In this document: positions 1 through 8,376 of the stretch, one piece after another | How positions within the stretch are numbered: the first letter of the stretch is position 1 | Layout of the letters: the number at the start of each line of letters is the position of its first letter | Virus record (IMG/VR): IMGVR_UViG_3300006735_000126 | Location: 1 to 31,189 of that record | Strand: one strand, 5' to 3' | DNA from: a virus | Length of the DNA stretch: 31,189 nt | The notes under the pieces: model-generated | Told to the model about the DNA's origin: nothing | What the model saw: the letters and a program-made list of their open reading frames with translations, nothing else | Databases searched by the model: none | Translations under genes and position numbers: made by a program

Positions 1-3000
1 CCTTTACCAACACCGTATTTTTTATCTCTACGATCGTTGTATTTTTTAATTTTATCTATAAGCCACTTTTTATTCTCTTTATATTGCTTAACCTTTTTTT
101 CTCTAGTTTCAACATTTTCATATGGCTCTACAATTTGATTTCTTCTATCTTTTAGTTTATTTTCTTCTATACGACTTTCTTTTATTCCGTCTATTTTTTC
201 TTCTCTATTTAAGTCGTTGTCCTCTCTTATATCATCTTCTTTTTTTCTTTGCTCGTGAAGTTTTACGTCTATTTCTATTAACTCTTCAACTTCTTTTTCG
301 TTCATCATATCAACATTCTCGAAGTTTTCTTGGGAATAAGCGCTTCGTTCTAAAGTAATATCCATATACTCGCTGAGCAATCTCATCTTTTTATCTGAAG
401 TTAAGGCTGGATTTTTTAATTTATCTGAAATATTTTTTAGTCTGTTGTTATATAAATCTATCTTCATTTCATAGGTTTTACCTACAAAAGGCCTTATAAA
501 ATTATTAGCTATAACACCAGGCATAGTAACAGTACGCTCCATAATAAGACCTTGAGCCATAGATTCAGGAGCGTCTCTCCATATGCTCACCTCGTTCATG
601 CCATAAATAAATTTATCGCCTAAGTTTTGCCCAAACACCGTTGCAGCTCCTTCTGACAACGACTCTCCAGTCATATAATAAGCGCCAAGACCTAAGCTTT
701 TTGGCTGAAAAGTTTTCTTAAAAGTATCAACAAAACCAGTGTGTATACGTTTTTTTAAAGGATTTGGTGTTCTTTTTAGTATACCAAGTGTAAATTTTTC
801 AGTAGTGTACTCAGCGCCAAATATAAGACCAGCGTGCATCCATCTTTGTGCCAAACTATAATCAGTGGTACCAAGTTGATTTGAAAATCTAGATTCATCC
901 AAACTACTACCTGCTGCAGAGCCAGCAAGAATTGATAACCCAGCGGTACCACCACTAGCATATAGTACTACAAGTTGTGGCAAGAACTGAGATACAGATC
1001 CAAATATATACATACCGTAATCTTCAGCAGATTTAAGATTTCCCCACTCTGGCATTACTGTAACACCATTATGTAATTCTGCAACAAAGTTTTTTAATTC
1101 CGCCTTATAACCGCTGGTATATTGACCGGTAAATTTACCATTTTCAACAATAGGTATACCTCCCCTCCATTCCTCAAAAGAATCTCCCCAACCTTCAAGC
1201 GTTGACGTAATAGCGTTAATAGTAGGGTATTCATCTGTCCAATGACCTGGTACTATTTTCTCTATATTCATAGGTATCTCAGCTATTAAGCCTTCAAGAC
1301 CACTAGCAATAGATGTTGCGCTAGCTAAAAGTTTAGCAGCAGCAAAAGTTATAGGATGTCCATTTCTTGATATATGATTGTGAAACTCAATAAGTTCTTC
1401 TTCATCTTTAACAAGACTTTCTGCTGTTAGTAAGTACTTGTTATATGCAACTACATTACTTTTTTGTTGATCTTGTAGGGTTTTTATTTGTATGCGTTCG
1501 TTTTCTAATTCTTTTTGTGCAGTGTTGTATTCAGCTTTTAAATCATTAGCTTCTTTTACAATGCTATTATATGCGTTGTATTGATATTCACCCCATTTAA
1601 AAGGACCATATGTTACTGGTTTACCTATTCGCTCAAACTTTAAATCAATCTCTTCTGATTTAGCTGTAAAATAATTTGCTTTTTCTTCGGCTTTTGTTCT
1701 ATATGATTTTAACAACTTACTTATTTCAACTTGCCCATCTTCAATAAGACCTATTGTTGTTTTTAAAAGTGTAACATTTTTTTTAGCATCTTTGCCTAAA
1801 GTTTTTAACGCGGCTTCTGTGTCTTTTGTTAGTTTTTTCTGAGTGGCTGGCGTTGTAAGTTGCCACCATGATTGATTGTTGTCAACATAATTTTCTACAT
1901 TGTTTTGTGTTATTTCAGCTGCAGCATCGTCAATAAACATTTGGTTCATCTCTCTTCTAATATTTCTTTCGGTAGTCCATTGAAAAGGAAACTCTTCTTG
2001 AACCACGTGCTTCCCATCAATATATTGATACTTTTGTCCGTTTGATTGGTTTAAATAATAATCACCACTTTGAACAAATTCATCTCCAGCGCCTTCAGAT
2101 GGAGTATTATCAAAAACTTTATACAAAGGAACTCCTTCAAAATTTGGATCAAGAGTACCTGTTATAAATCTATATGGGCCTACGTTGTCAGTTATCAATC
2201 CTCTTTCTTTATCTAACTTTTGCAGTTTGTTCCTAGCTTTTAAATATTTAAAATATGTCCAAGTACCCTTTATAGACAGCTGTAACTTTCTTTCATTTAT
2301 AAATTTAGGATCGCTAACAAGTGCTCTTAATTTATTACAGTCCCAGCCTAAGTAACTGCTTTTTACAACTTTACCACCACTATATTTACAAGGATTTGAC
2401 CCTACACCCCAAGCTAAATTATGTACAATTTTTCCATTTTGATCTTTTACAATATAACTTCCCTGATTTTCATTGGTAAGAGAAAGTGCACTAGGATTAT
2501 AATAATCACCTTGCTTTGCTACTAAAGCATTATACTTTCTAATTTTTGAAAGAATATCATCAATAGCACTTTTGTTTTTAGCAACAACAGCATTTTCTTG
2601 TTTTTCTGATGGAGAAAATCTATAAGCGTTTTCTAATGGAGTAGAATACTTTATTGCTTGTTCACTATCTAAATTAGATTGATTTCTCCACCTATTAATT
2701 TGATTTCTTTTTCTTTTTTTCTCATATAAATCAATCTCTTCTATGGTCATGGGAGTCCAAGTGTTACCTTCGTCGCTTGACTTCGTATACGGTCCTAACA
2801 TCATATCTGGACCTCCACCTTGATACCAAAAATTATCATCAAGACCATCGCCGTATTGATCATTTTCTTTTGCGTATTTATCTTCCCACCATCCAACAGG
2901 CTGTACAATACCATCAGTACCCCTACCGTTTTGATTTGCTAATTCATGAGAAGGGGCTAAAAAATTAAAATCATCGGTATACATTTCGTTTATTTCTTCC

Positions 3001-3545
3001 CAATTAATATCTGCTATTTTAGGGATTTGATTAGGATTTGTATCAAAAGATCTTTTATCTATTGTACTAGCATACGCGTTTAACAGTTTTGGATCATAAC
3101 CTTGTAAATCTGGAAACTTTTTACCTACAATACTCCAGAAGTCAAAATCTTCAACATCAATATTATCAGAATCAACACCTTCTTTATACCTAGATGGTGA
3201 AGAGTTTAGTGCAGTTATTACAAATTCTTTTAACACGTCTTTTAAAGCGTTAGATTTTTGATAAGGATTTTTACTTGTGTCAACTTTTTTTATTGGTGGA
3301 GGTGGTACAAAATCTTTTAAATCGTTACCTTGTTTATAAAAACTAAAAGCAGCTCTAGATATACGTCCCCAATCCCCGTCGGCACCGTCTTTATTAGGAC
3401 CAGTTTTACCAAGATCAGCACCGAGATCTACTAGCTGCTTTTGAACAAGTTTAACCTGTTCTCTGTTCATTTTAATAATATCACCAGTAGTAACATTATT
3501 AATGTTTATAACGTCTTTTATTTCGATTTCTTCCGTGTTATTCAT
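1..3545 (-). CDS. Giant internal virion/ejection protein, partial (gp16-like position), with N-terminal peptidoglycan-binding-like domain
   Basis: The frame is open from an ATG at 3543-3545 to the window's left edge, about 1181 residues, so the C-terminus is missing. Residues ~27-72 look like a PG_binding_1 domain: VKLVQKQLVDLG, then DGADGDWGRISRAAFSFYKQ, the usual Q-x2-L-x2-LG ... DGxxGxxT/S-xxAxxxF pattern. Two hydrophobic stretches follow, at ~728-756 (Ala/Leu-rich, after HPITFAAAKLL) and ~843-882 (YIFGSVSQFLPQLVVLYASG and a Gly/Ala-rich tail). The last ~100 visible residues are highly charged (Glu/Lys) and probably helical. The gene is last in a cassette of two other ejection-like proteins, the T7 gp14-15-16 order, so I infer a protein ejected into the host envelope to form a channel. 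T7 gp16 carries a lytic transglycosylase at its N-terminus; here a wall-binding domain seems to take that place. No catalytic motif was recognised in the visible part. Confidence 0.75.
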   Translation of the reverse strand, partial: MNNTEEIEIKDVININNVTTGDIIKMNREQVKLVQKQLVDLGADLGKTGPNKDGADGDWGRISRAAFSFYKQGNDLKDFVPPPPIKKVDTSKNPYQKSNALKDVLKEFVITALNSSPSRYKEGVDSDNIDVEDFDFWSIVGKKFPDLQGYDPKLLNAYASTIDKRSFDTNPNQIPKIADINWEEINEMYTDDFNFLAPSHELANQNGRGTDGIVQPVGWWEDKYAKENDQYGDGLDDNFWYQGGGPDMMLGPYTKSSDEGNTWTPMTIEEIDLYEKKRKRNQINRWRNQSNLDSEQAIKYSTPLENAYRFSPSEKQENAVVAKNKSAIDDILSKIRKYNALVAKQGDYYNPSALSLTNENQGSYIVKDQNGKIVHNLAWGVGSNPCKYSGGKVVKSSYLGWDCNKLRALVSDPKFINERKLQLSIKGTWTYFKYLKARNKLQKLDKERGLITDNVGPYRFITGTLDPNFEGVPLYKVFDNTPSEGAGDEFVQSGDYYLNQSNGQKYQYIDGKHVVQEEFPFQWTTERNIRREMNQMFIDDAAAEITQNNVENYVDNNQSWWQLTTPATQKKLTKDTEAALKTLGKDAKKNVTLLKTTIGLIEDGQVEISKLLKSYRTKAEEKANYFTAKSEEIDLKFERIGKPVTYGPFKWGEYQYNAYNSIVKEANDLKAEYNTAQKELENERIQIKTLQDQQKSNVVAYNKYLLTAESLVKDEEELIEFHNHISRNGHPITFAAAKLLASATSIASGLEGLIAEIPMNIEKIVPGHWTDEYPTINAITSTLEGWGDSFEEWRGGIPIVENGKFTGQYTSGYKAELKNFVAELHNGVTVMPEWGNLKSAEDYGMYIFGSVSQFLPQLVVLYASGGTAGLSILAGSAAGSSLDESRFSNQLGTTDYSLAQRWMHAGLIFGAEYTTEKFTLGILKRTPNPLKKRIHTGFVDTFKKTFQPKSLGLGAYYMTGESLSEGAATVFGQNLGDKFIYGMNEVSIWRDAPESMAQGLIMERTVTMPGVIANNFIRPFVGKTYEMKIDLYNNRLKNISDKLKNPALTSDKKMRLLSEYMDITLERSAYSQENFENVDMMNEKEVEELIEIDVKLHEQRKKEDDIREDNDLNREEKIDGIKESRIEENKLKDRRNQIVEPYENVETREKKVKQYKENKKWLIDKIKKYNDRRDKKYGVGK

Positions 3546-3560
3546 ATTAATAATAGTTTA

Positions 3561-5123
3561 TTATCTACCCTCGTAACCAAAGTCGTAGTTAGGATCAACA
3601 TTGCTATATATACCACCGTATGTGTTTATTAACTCGTGACGCGTGTGAACCGTTCTGTCAGCACCTGTAAAAGGAGTTTTGTTAGGATATCCATGAGCTA
3701 CATAATTACCTGTACTTGGATCAAACTTGTATATTATTTTATTTCTACCACCAAGGGTAATATATTGTTGACCTTCTGATATAGCTAAAACAGTGTTGTA
3801 ATCTTCAACTTCATTTCCTCTTGTTGGAGCTATTACTGTTTTACCAAATAATTCAATTGTTCTGTTTTGAGCATTTTTTGGTAAACCTTTTAGATATGAT
3901 GCTTTGTATTTTTCTTCTATTATTTCTTTAAAATGACCAATTAAAAGTTTTTTAGACCTTTCAAGATTAAAATTAGGATTTTCTATATCTGTTAAGACTT
4001 TAATCATTTCATTGTAATTTTCTCTAAATATTCTTGGGTTTGCGGCGTTTTCAATATCGTTTTGATCTATAACACCGTCTCCGCCAAACGCTTCTATCAT
4101 TTCCTCAAACATTTCCTTAAACGTTGCATCCATTAATTCTAATTGTATACCATATTTTCCACTAAACTTTAATTCTGTAAGAAAAGAAGGTCTACCAAGC
4201 GTTATGTTTCTGTTACTACCACCCATACCAACTCTTCTTAAGCCTAAGCTTCTAAAGTGTTCTGGTGTTTGTATTATAACATCTAATTGAGATAAAATTT
4301 CGTCAACATTTAAATTTGATGATTCATTTGCTTTTCCTCGATCAAAAGCTTGTTCTTCTATATCGTTTACAAGAGCTATTATTTGATTGTCTTTTTCTAA
4401 CAAAGCTGCTGGAAAATTTTCTCTCATTTGATCTATGTTAAAAGCTGCTTCACCAGTCATATACTCTTCTGTTATAAAACCAACAACAGAAGTTGGATCT
4501 GGATTTCTAACGCTTTTATACTCTTTTTTAAAGTTTCTTGCATAAAAAGTTAATTTACCATCTACAAAGCCAACATAAACATCTGGGTCGTTGTCTATAT
4601 CAATACCCATCATTTTGTTTTGAGCAGCTATAACATCAGCGCTTAAAGCACCATCAATCCATGAATCTTTTTGTTCATATAATAACTCAAATGTTTGCCT
4701 AGCGTTATAAGCCTCGTTTATAACTCTTTCAAGTTCAGAACTCAACCTTGTTCTTGCTCTTTGGTTTTCAACATTATCATCTCTACCATATGTGTTAACA
4801 GCCATAAATTCTTCTTGAAGTCTCCTTACTTCCATGTCTAAAGCATCGATAACTTTTTGACTCATTGTTTCACCTTTGTCAATAAGTTTTTGTTTTTGTT
4901 TTTGCAATGTTTTTTGAAATTCACTTAACTGCTTGTGTCTACCTACCTCCATTTTTTGCTCTAACTCTATATAACCTTTGAACACATTATCCATTGCTTT
5001 ATAATAACTAGCTGTAGCGTCTATAGCACCTTGATATAAAGGCGTTAAATCTGGAGCAGTTACTTTTGCTTGTGATAAGCTGTGTTTAAAAGATGCTTCT
5101 ATTAATTTGTTATCTATTGCCAT
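3561..5123 (-). CDS. Internal virion protein, coiled-coil rich (gp15-like position)
   Basis: 520 residues starting MAIDNKLIEASFKHSLSQAK. The first ~170 residues are charged and helical with a coiled-coil look (QLSEFQKTLQKQKQKLIDKG, then EVRRLQEEF). A globular middle part follows (VYVGFVDGKLTFYARNFKKE), and the C-terminus is Gly/Tyr/Asn-rich. There is no signal peptide, membrane segment or enzyme motif. A short GGDGVIDQNDIE stretch near residue 350 resembles a calcium loop but is not convincing. It lies between the gp14-like and gp16-like genes, 4 bases after the former and 15 bases before the latter, which is the main reason for calling it an ejection protein stored in the head. The start has the AT-only leader typical of this genome and no Shine-Dalgarno sequence. 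Function is inferred from position, length and composition, not from a recognised domain. Confidence 0.6.
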   Translation of the reverse strand: MAIDNKLIEASFKHSLSQAKVTAPDLTPLYQGAIDATASYYKAMDNVFKGYIELEQKMEVGRHKQLSEFQKTLQKQKQKLIDKGETMSQKVIDALDMEVRRLQEEFMAVNTYGRDDNVENQRARTRLSSELERVINEAYNARQTFELLYEQKDSWIDGALSADVIAAQNKMMGIDIDNDPDVYVGFVDGKLTFYARNFKKEYKSVRNPDPTSVVGFITEEYMTGEAAFNIDQMRENFPAALLEKDNQIIALVNDIEEQAFDRGKANESSNLNVDEILSQLDVIIQTPEHFRSLGLRRVGMGGSNRNITLGRPSFLTELKFSGKYGIQLELMDATFKEMFEEMIEAFGGDGVIDQNDIENAANPRIFRENYNEMIKVLTDIENPNFNLERSKKLLIGHFKEIIEEKYKASYLKGLPKNAQNRTIELFGKTVIAPTRGNEVEDYNTVLAISEGQQYITLGGRNKIIYKFDPSTGNYVAHGYPNKTPFTGADRTVHTRHELINTYGGIYSNVDPNYDFGYEGR

Positions 5124-5127
5124 GTTA

Positions 5128-5835
5128 TTATGTTAAAAATTCTGTATTATACCCAAAATATTCGTCTCTAAATAAATCACCCTCATTTGCTTTCATACCA
5201 GTACTTACTGTACCTTGAATAGCTTGTATTAAAGCTTGCTGTTGAGCTATCTGTGCGCTCATTTGGTTTGCTTGAGCTTGAGAAAAAGCCGCGTTAGCAC
5301 CAGTAGCTTCACCCATTTGCATGCCAAGTAAAGTTGCTTGTCTATCTCTTTTTGCTTGTTCGATGTTTTGTAGGCCTTGTTTTTCTGCTAATTGATTTTG
5401 CATAGAACCTTGTGCTGCTAGTCTTTGGTTTGATGCCTCTTGTTGTCCTATACCAGCGGATATTCTTTGTATTTGTAAAGCACCTTGATTAGCTAATGTT
5501 TGAGCCAAACCACTAATACCACTAGCACCAGCCGCATCACGTAGTCCACCCATTACATCTGCTAATTGTTGAGAGGATTGTTGGGCTTGAAATTGAGCTG
5601 CTTGCTGATTTACAGTTAAATCTTCAAAAGCGTTTTCCATGTTTTCAAAAGGATTTTTAAACTGCATACTTCTATACCTTTCCTTTTCTATATCTAACAG
5701 CTCTTGTTGTTTTATTCTTTCTTTTTTAGCGTCTCTAGCTTGTGCCGCTGCTAATCTTCTATTTTTATTAGCGCTCTGAACACCCATATATCCAGTTAAC
5801 GCCGAAACACCAACTGCTACTGCACCCCAAGCCAT
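5128..5835 (-). CDS. Internal virion/DNA ejection protein (gp14-like)
   Basis: 235 residues. The N-terminus (MAWGAVAVGVSALTGYMGVQ) is Ala/Gly/Val-rich and could form a membrane-inserting helix. A long Ala/Gln-rich helical region follows, with LRDAAGASGISGLAQTLANQ and IQRISAGIGQQEASNQRLAA in the middle and many QA/QQ pairs towards the C-terminus. Small Ala/Gln-rich proteins of this type occur before the large ejection proteins in podoviruses (T7 gp14, P22 gp7/gp20), and I recall the LAQ.LANQG signature from marine and Bacteroidota phages. It is first in the three-gene ejection cassette, with only 4 bases to the next gene. The probable role is to leave the virion first and help make the envelope channel. 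The ejection role is well supported by context; direct homology to T7 gp14 was not tested. Confidence 0.65.
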   Translation of the reverse strand: MAWGAVAVGVSALTGYMGVQSANKNRRLAAAQARDAKKERIKQQELLDIEKERYRSMQFKNPFENMENAFEDLTVNQQAAQFQAQQSSQQLADVMGGLRDAAGASGISGLAQTLANQGALQIQRISAGIGQQEASNQRLAAQGSMQNQLAEKQGLQNIEQAKRDRQATLLGMQMGEATGANAAFSQAQANQMSAQIAQQQALIQAIQGTVSTGMKANEGDLFRDEYFGYNTEFLT

Positions 5836-5860
5836 AATATATATTTTTTAATTAATATTC

Positions 5861-6355
5861 TCATTTTTTATTTTTTATAAATTCTTCATAGTCATCCCAA
5901 TCAAACACTACGTTTATTTTTGCTAACTCATCTAAATCTTGAGTGTTTGTAGGATTTGCATGTACTGTTACTATAACACAATCTTCAATAGCATAAACAA
6001 TTCTTTTAGCGCCTTGTGGTGACACTATATAACATGGCGCAACAAACTCGTCAATACCATCTTCTTTTGTTCCTGCTAGTAAACCTGATAGTAAAAAAAA
6101 GCCATAACTGTGTTTGTGTATTGCTGAAAAACCTAATTGACCTTTTTTCATTTTCATTTCTCGCATGTACAAACCGTTTGCAAAAGAGTGTTTGTATTCC
6201 CAAAGTCCTTCAGCATAAGTTATTTCTTTACCGTTGCCAATTATATTTTCGCCGTCCGCAATACTAACAAAATAATCTTCTATTTGTTTTACCTTTTCTT
6301 TATAAGATTTTGCTGGTGTATTATCAAATATTTTTTGTAATTCGTTTTTAGACAT
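5861..6355 (-). CDS. Cupin-fold protein in the tail/ejection region
   Basis: 164 residues. After an N-terminal helical part (~1-30) comes a beta-rich region with cupin features: the first motif around AIHKHSYGFFLLSG has an H-x-H pair at His80 and His82, then Gly-rich turns, then VAPCYIVSPQGAKRIVYA as a likely second motif, and IVTVHANP with His132. These residues could bind a metal, but a complete two-motif metal site is not certain. Phage genomes sometimes carry single-domain cupins of unknown role among structural genes. Possibilities are sugar or small-molecule binding, a modifying enzyme, or a virion part. It sits between a small structural protein and the ejection cassette, so it is probably expressed late. 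The stop is TGA. The fold call is fairly good; the function is unknown. Confidence 0.6.
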   Translation of the reverse strand: MSKNELQKIFDNTPAKSYKEKVKQIEDYFVSIADGENIIGNGKEITYAEGLWEYKHSFANGLYMREMKMKKGQLGFSAIHKHSYGFFLLSGLLAGTKEDGIDEFVAPCYIVSPQGAKRIVYAIEDCVIVTVHANPTNTQDLDELAKINVVFDWDDYEEFIKNKK

Positions 6356-6399
6356 AATTTAATTTAATTTATATCTAATATAGTCACAGTTTTTGTGCT

Positions 6400-6795
6400 T
6401 TATTTACTACTTATAGACACTTGCGAGCCAACAGAAAACAATTCGTTTCTATTGTTGTAGTCGTTATTTACAAATTCACATAAAGCATAATAACCTTTTA
6501 AACTACTACTATTTACAGATAAATTCTTTTTAAAAGTAATAAAACTTTGTGCAGACAAATTAAAAACAGAATTTATTTGAGCGCTAGTCAAACCTATTGA
6601 ACTAAAGTTAAAACCTATATAACTTTCTTCTGTGTTTATTTCTGTAACTTCGCCAATTAATTTTGTTGTGACATAAGTAGAAAAACCACCAATAGAAGAA
6701 CTTATGGGATTACAATACAAAAGATCTCCAATTTGTAGAGAAAAATTTATATCAAAATTTAAATTACCTATACTAGCCTCAGTGTTTAATGCCAT
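6400..6795 (-). CDS. Small structural protein, conserved type with C-terminal ELFSVGS..SSK motif
   Basis: 131 residues, beta-rich, no signal peptide or membrane segment. The N-terminal half has a turn-rich IGDLLYCNPISSSIGGFST segment. The C-terminal half has FITFKKNLSVNSSSLKGYYA followed by FVNNDYNNRNELFSVGSQVS and ends in SSK. From memory, the pattern F.KN..vN.s.lkGYya ... ELFsVgsev..SSK recurs in small proteins next to tail genes in marine and Bacteroidota phages, with no assigned function. It lies between the Ser-rich appendage protein and the cupin, 10 bases downstream of the former. It is probably a minor virion component, perhaps at the tail. Coding status is strong; function is inferred from position. 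Confidence 0.6.
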   Translation of the reverse strand: MALNTEASIGNLNFDINFSLQIGDLLYCNPISSSIGGFSTYVTTKLIGEVTEINTEESYIGFNFSSIGLTSAQINSVFNLSAQSFITFKKNLSVNSSSLKGYYALCEFVNNDYNNRNELFSVGSQVSISSK

Positions 6796-6805
6796 GTTTA
6801 TTTTA

Positions 6806-8374
6806 TTATGTTGCGGTTAATATTTTTTCTAAATCAAGACGTATAACTACATCTGATGCTCCAGCTTCAAGTACTTCAACCTCACCTGTTATCGTAGCTA
6901 TTCTACTAGCGCCGCCAAATGTTAGTGTTATACCATCTTCTAAAGTTTGTGCCGCGCTAAGAACTATAGTTCCATTACCGTTTACAGCGCCAGCACCACT
7001 ATCTACAGTAGGTATTGCTGCAGAAACATCAATACCAACACCTGTTACAGTACTAACTTTATCTCTTATACCAGCTCTTTCGTCTACAGTTACATTTGTA
7101 CTGTTGCTAACAACTCCATCTACAGTAGTTGTTACTGGTGTTAATTCTACTTTTAAATTACTAAATTTAAGATCATAACCACTAAGGCTTTTAATAGACG
7201 AAGAACCATAACCATATATTTTTATATCGTTATCTTTTAAAGCGTCTGCTTGTTGTAGATTAAAAACAACATTACCAGCTTGACTAGTTACAACACCGTT
7301 TGTCAAAACAGCCGGAGCTGTTGGCTCTATTGCTTTCACAAAATCAATAGTAGAATCTTTAGTATAAGATTTTGAGATAAAAGAACCTAATGAAGTTTTT
7401 TGTTTTTTTACAACTGTTTCTTCAACTGTTACCTTGTAATCGCTTATTACCGTGCCAGCAGTAACGTCAGAAGATGGAGCCAAAAACATACCAGGTAGCA
7501 AACCAACAATGTTGTTTATTGGCCATCTATAATAAGTAGATGAACTTACGTCTTCACCAGAAATAGGTAAACTAGCGCTACCAATAGTTCTCTCTACATA
7601 AGCAGCGAAATCTTCTGCCAAGGGCTGTCTTTGTATAACAAAATTTCTATTCGTATTAGCTGTAGCTACAATAGTGAATGATAATTTTTCCCCTCTATTT
7701 CTACCACTTACGGTTACGGCGTCGGTGGTTATGCTAACACCACTAAAACCAGTTAATGCGTTTGGAGAAATAGCCGTTAATGTAACTGTTTTATCAGCTT
7801 CTTGGTATATTTTTTTTAACAACACCGCGGAATCAGATCCACTAGAAGAATTAAAATCCACAGTGTTATCAGCGTATCTAGCTTCTTTATATTGACTATG
7901 TTTTGTGTTTTCTTGTAAACTAGCTATTAAATAAAAATCATAAGTATCAGTATTAGTATCAGGTAAAGCAGGAAACTTAATACTTCCGTTATATGCTCTA
8001 GACTTAATAATTTCTTGTAAACTATTTGGTGTGGTTGTAAATGTTTCAGTTGTAAAGTTGTAATAGTTATCGTGGTTGTTTTTTACTATTAAAGTAAATA
8101 CAGAATTACTATCACCTTGCACTATAAAACGTCTACTTTCGCCAGCGGCTTTAATATTACTAAGATCTATGTTAAAATTTTTTATAACTTTTGTTTTTTC
8201 ATCTTGCGCGCTTTTGTTGTATAATTTTTCATGCTCAACGTCTGACATAAGAGTTCCATCTGGCATATAGTGAAAACCAGGTGGAGCTGGAGCTCTATCG
8301 GTTTGTGTAATAGAACTGCTAGAAGAGTATGATGAACTTGATGAACTTGATGAACCTCCGTATCCGTTTGCCAT
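6806..8374 (-). CDS. Putative virion appendage/structural protein with Ser-rich N-terminus
   Basis: 522 residues. It begins MANGYGG and continues with a run of serines to about residue 21, then a Pro-containing linker and PGFHYMPDGTLMSDVEH (~32-48). The rest is Thr/Ser/Val-rich with many beta strands and repeated TAVTVSG-like and ITTDAVTV-like segments, typical of a trimeric or beta-sandwich structural protein. No catalytic motif is visible. The flexible Ser-rich N-terminus may be a tether. Its place directly downstream of the giant tail protein suggests a tail-attached appendage, fiber-associated protein or receptor-binding protein. I recall similar PGFHYMPDGTLM segments in uncultured marine phage proteins, but only as uncharacterised structural proteins. 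Which virion part it forms is unknown. Confidence 0.55.
   Translation of the reverse strand: MANGYGGSSSSSSSSYSSSSSITQTDRAPAPPGFHYMPDGTLMSDVEHEKLYNKSAQDEKTKVIKNFNIDLSNIKAAGESRRFIVQGDSNSVFTLIVKNNHDNYYNFTTETFTTTPNSLQEIIKSRAYNGSIKFPALPDTNTDTYDFYLIASLQENTKHSQYKEARYADNTVDFNSSSGSDSAVLLKKIYQEADKTVTLTAISPNALTGFSGVSITTDAVTVSGRNRGEKLSFTIVATANTNRNFVIQRQPLAEDFAAYVERTIGSASLPISGEDVSSSTYYRWPINNIVGLLPGMFLAPSSDVTAGTVISDYKVTVEETVVKKQKTSLGSFISKSYTKDSTIDFVKAIEPTAPAVLTNGVVTSQAGNVVFNLQQADALKDNDIKIYGYGSSSIKSLSGYDLKFSNLKVELTPVTTTVDGVVSNSTNVTVDERAGIRDKVSTVTGVGIDVSAAIPTVDSGAGAVNGNGTIVLSAAQTLEDGITLTFGGASRIATITGEVEVLEAGASDVVIRLDLEKILTAT
8331..8357 (-). repeat. Three tandem 9-base units coding Ser-Ser-Ser
   Basis: Plus-strand gatgaactt occurs twice exactly at 8331-8348 and a third time with one change (gatgaacct) at 8349-8357. 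On the coding strand the unit reads as serine codons (TCA TCA AGT) and builds the Ser run near the N-terminus of the appendage protein. Units of nine bases keep the frame, so copy number could change by slippage without breaking the gene. Confidence 0.8.
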
Positions 8375-8376
8375 GT

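Noticed and set aside
122-358. Plus-strand 78-residue frame
   Set aside because: Lies inside the open minus-strand giant ejection gene; Leu/Phe-rich composition is what the reverse of Lys/Glu-rich codons gives.
4050-4095. EF-hand-like calcium loop (GGDGVIDQNDIE) in the 520-residue protein
   Set aside because: The first acidic position is Gly and only one loop is present; weak evidence for calcium binding.
6789-7178. Plus-strand 129-residue Thr/Ser/Val/Pro frame
   Set aside because: Shadow of the appendage gene; repeats of TVV/TPS arise from the reverse of its Thr/Val-rich codons.
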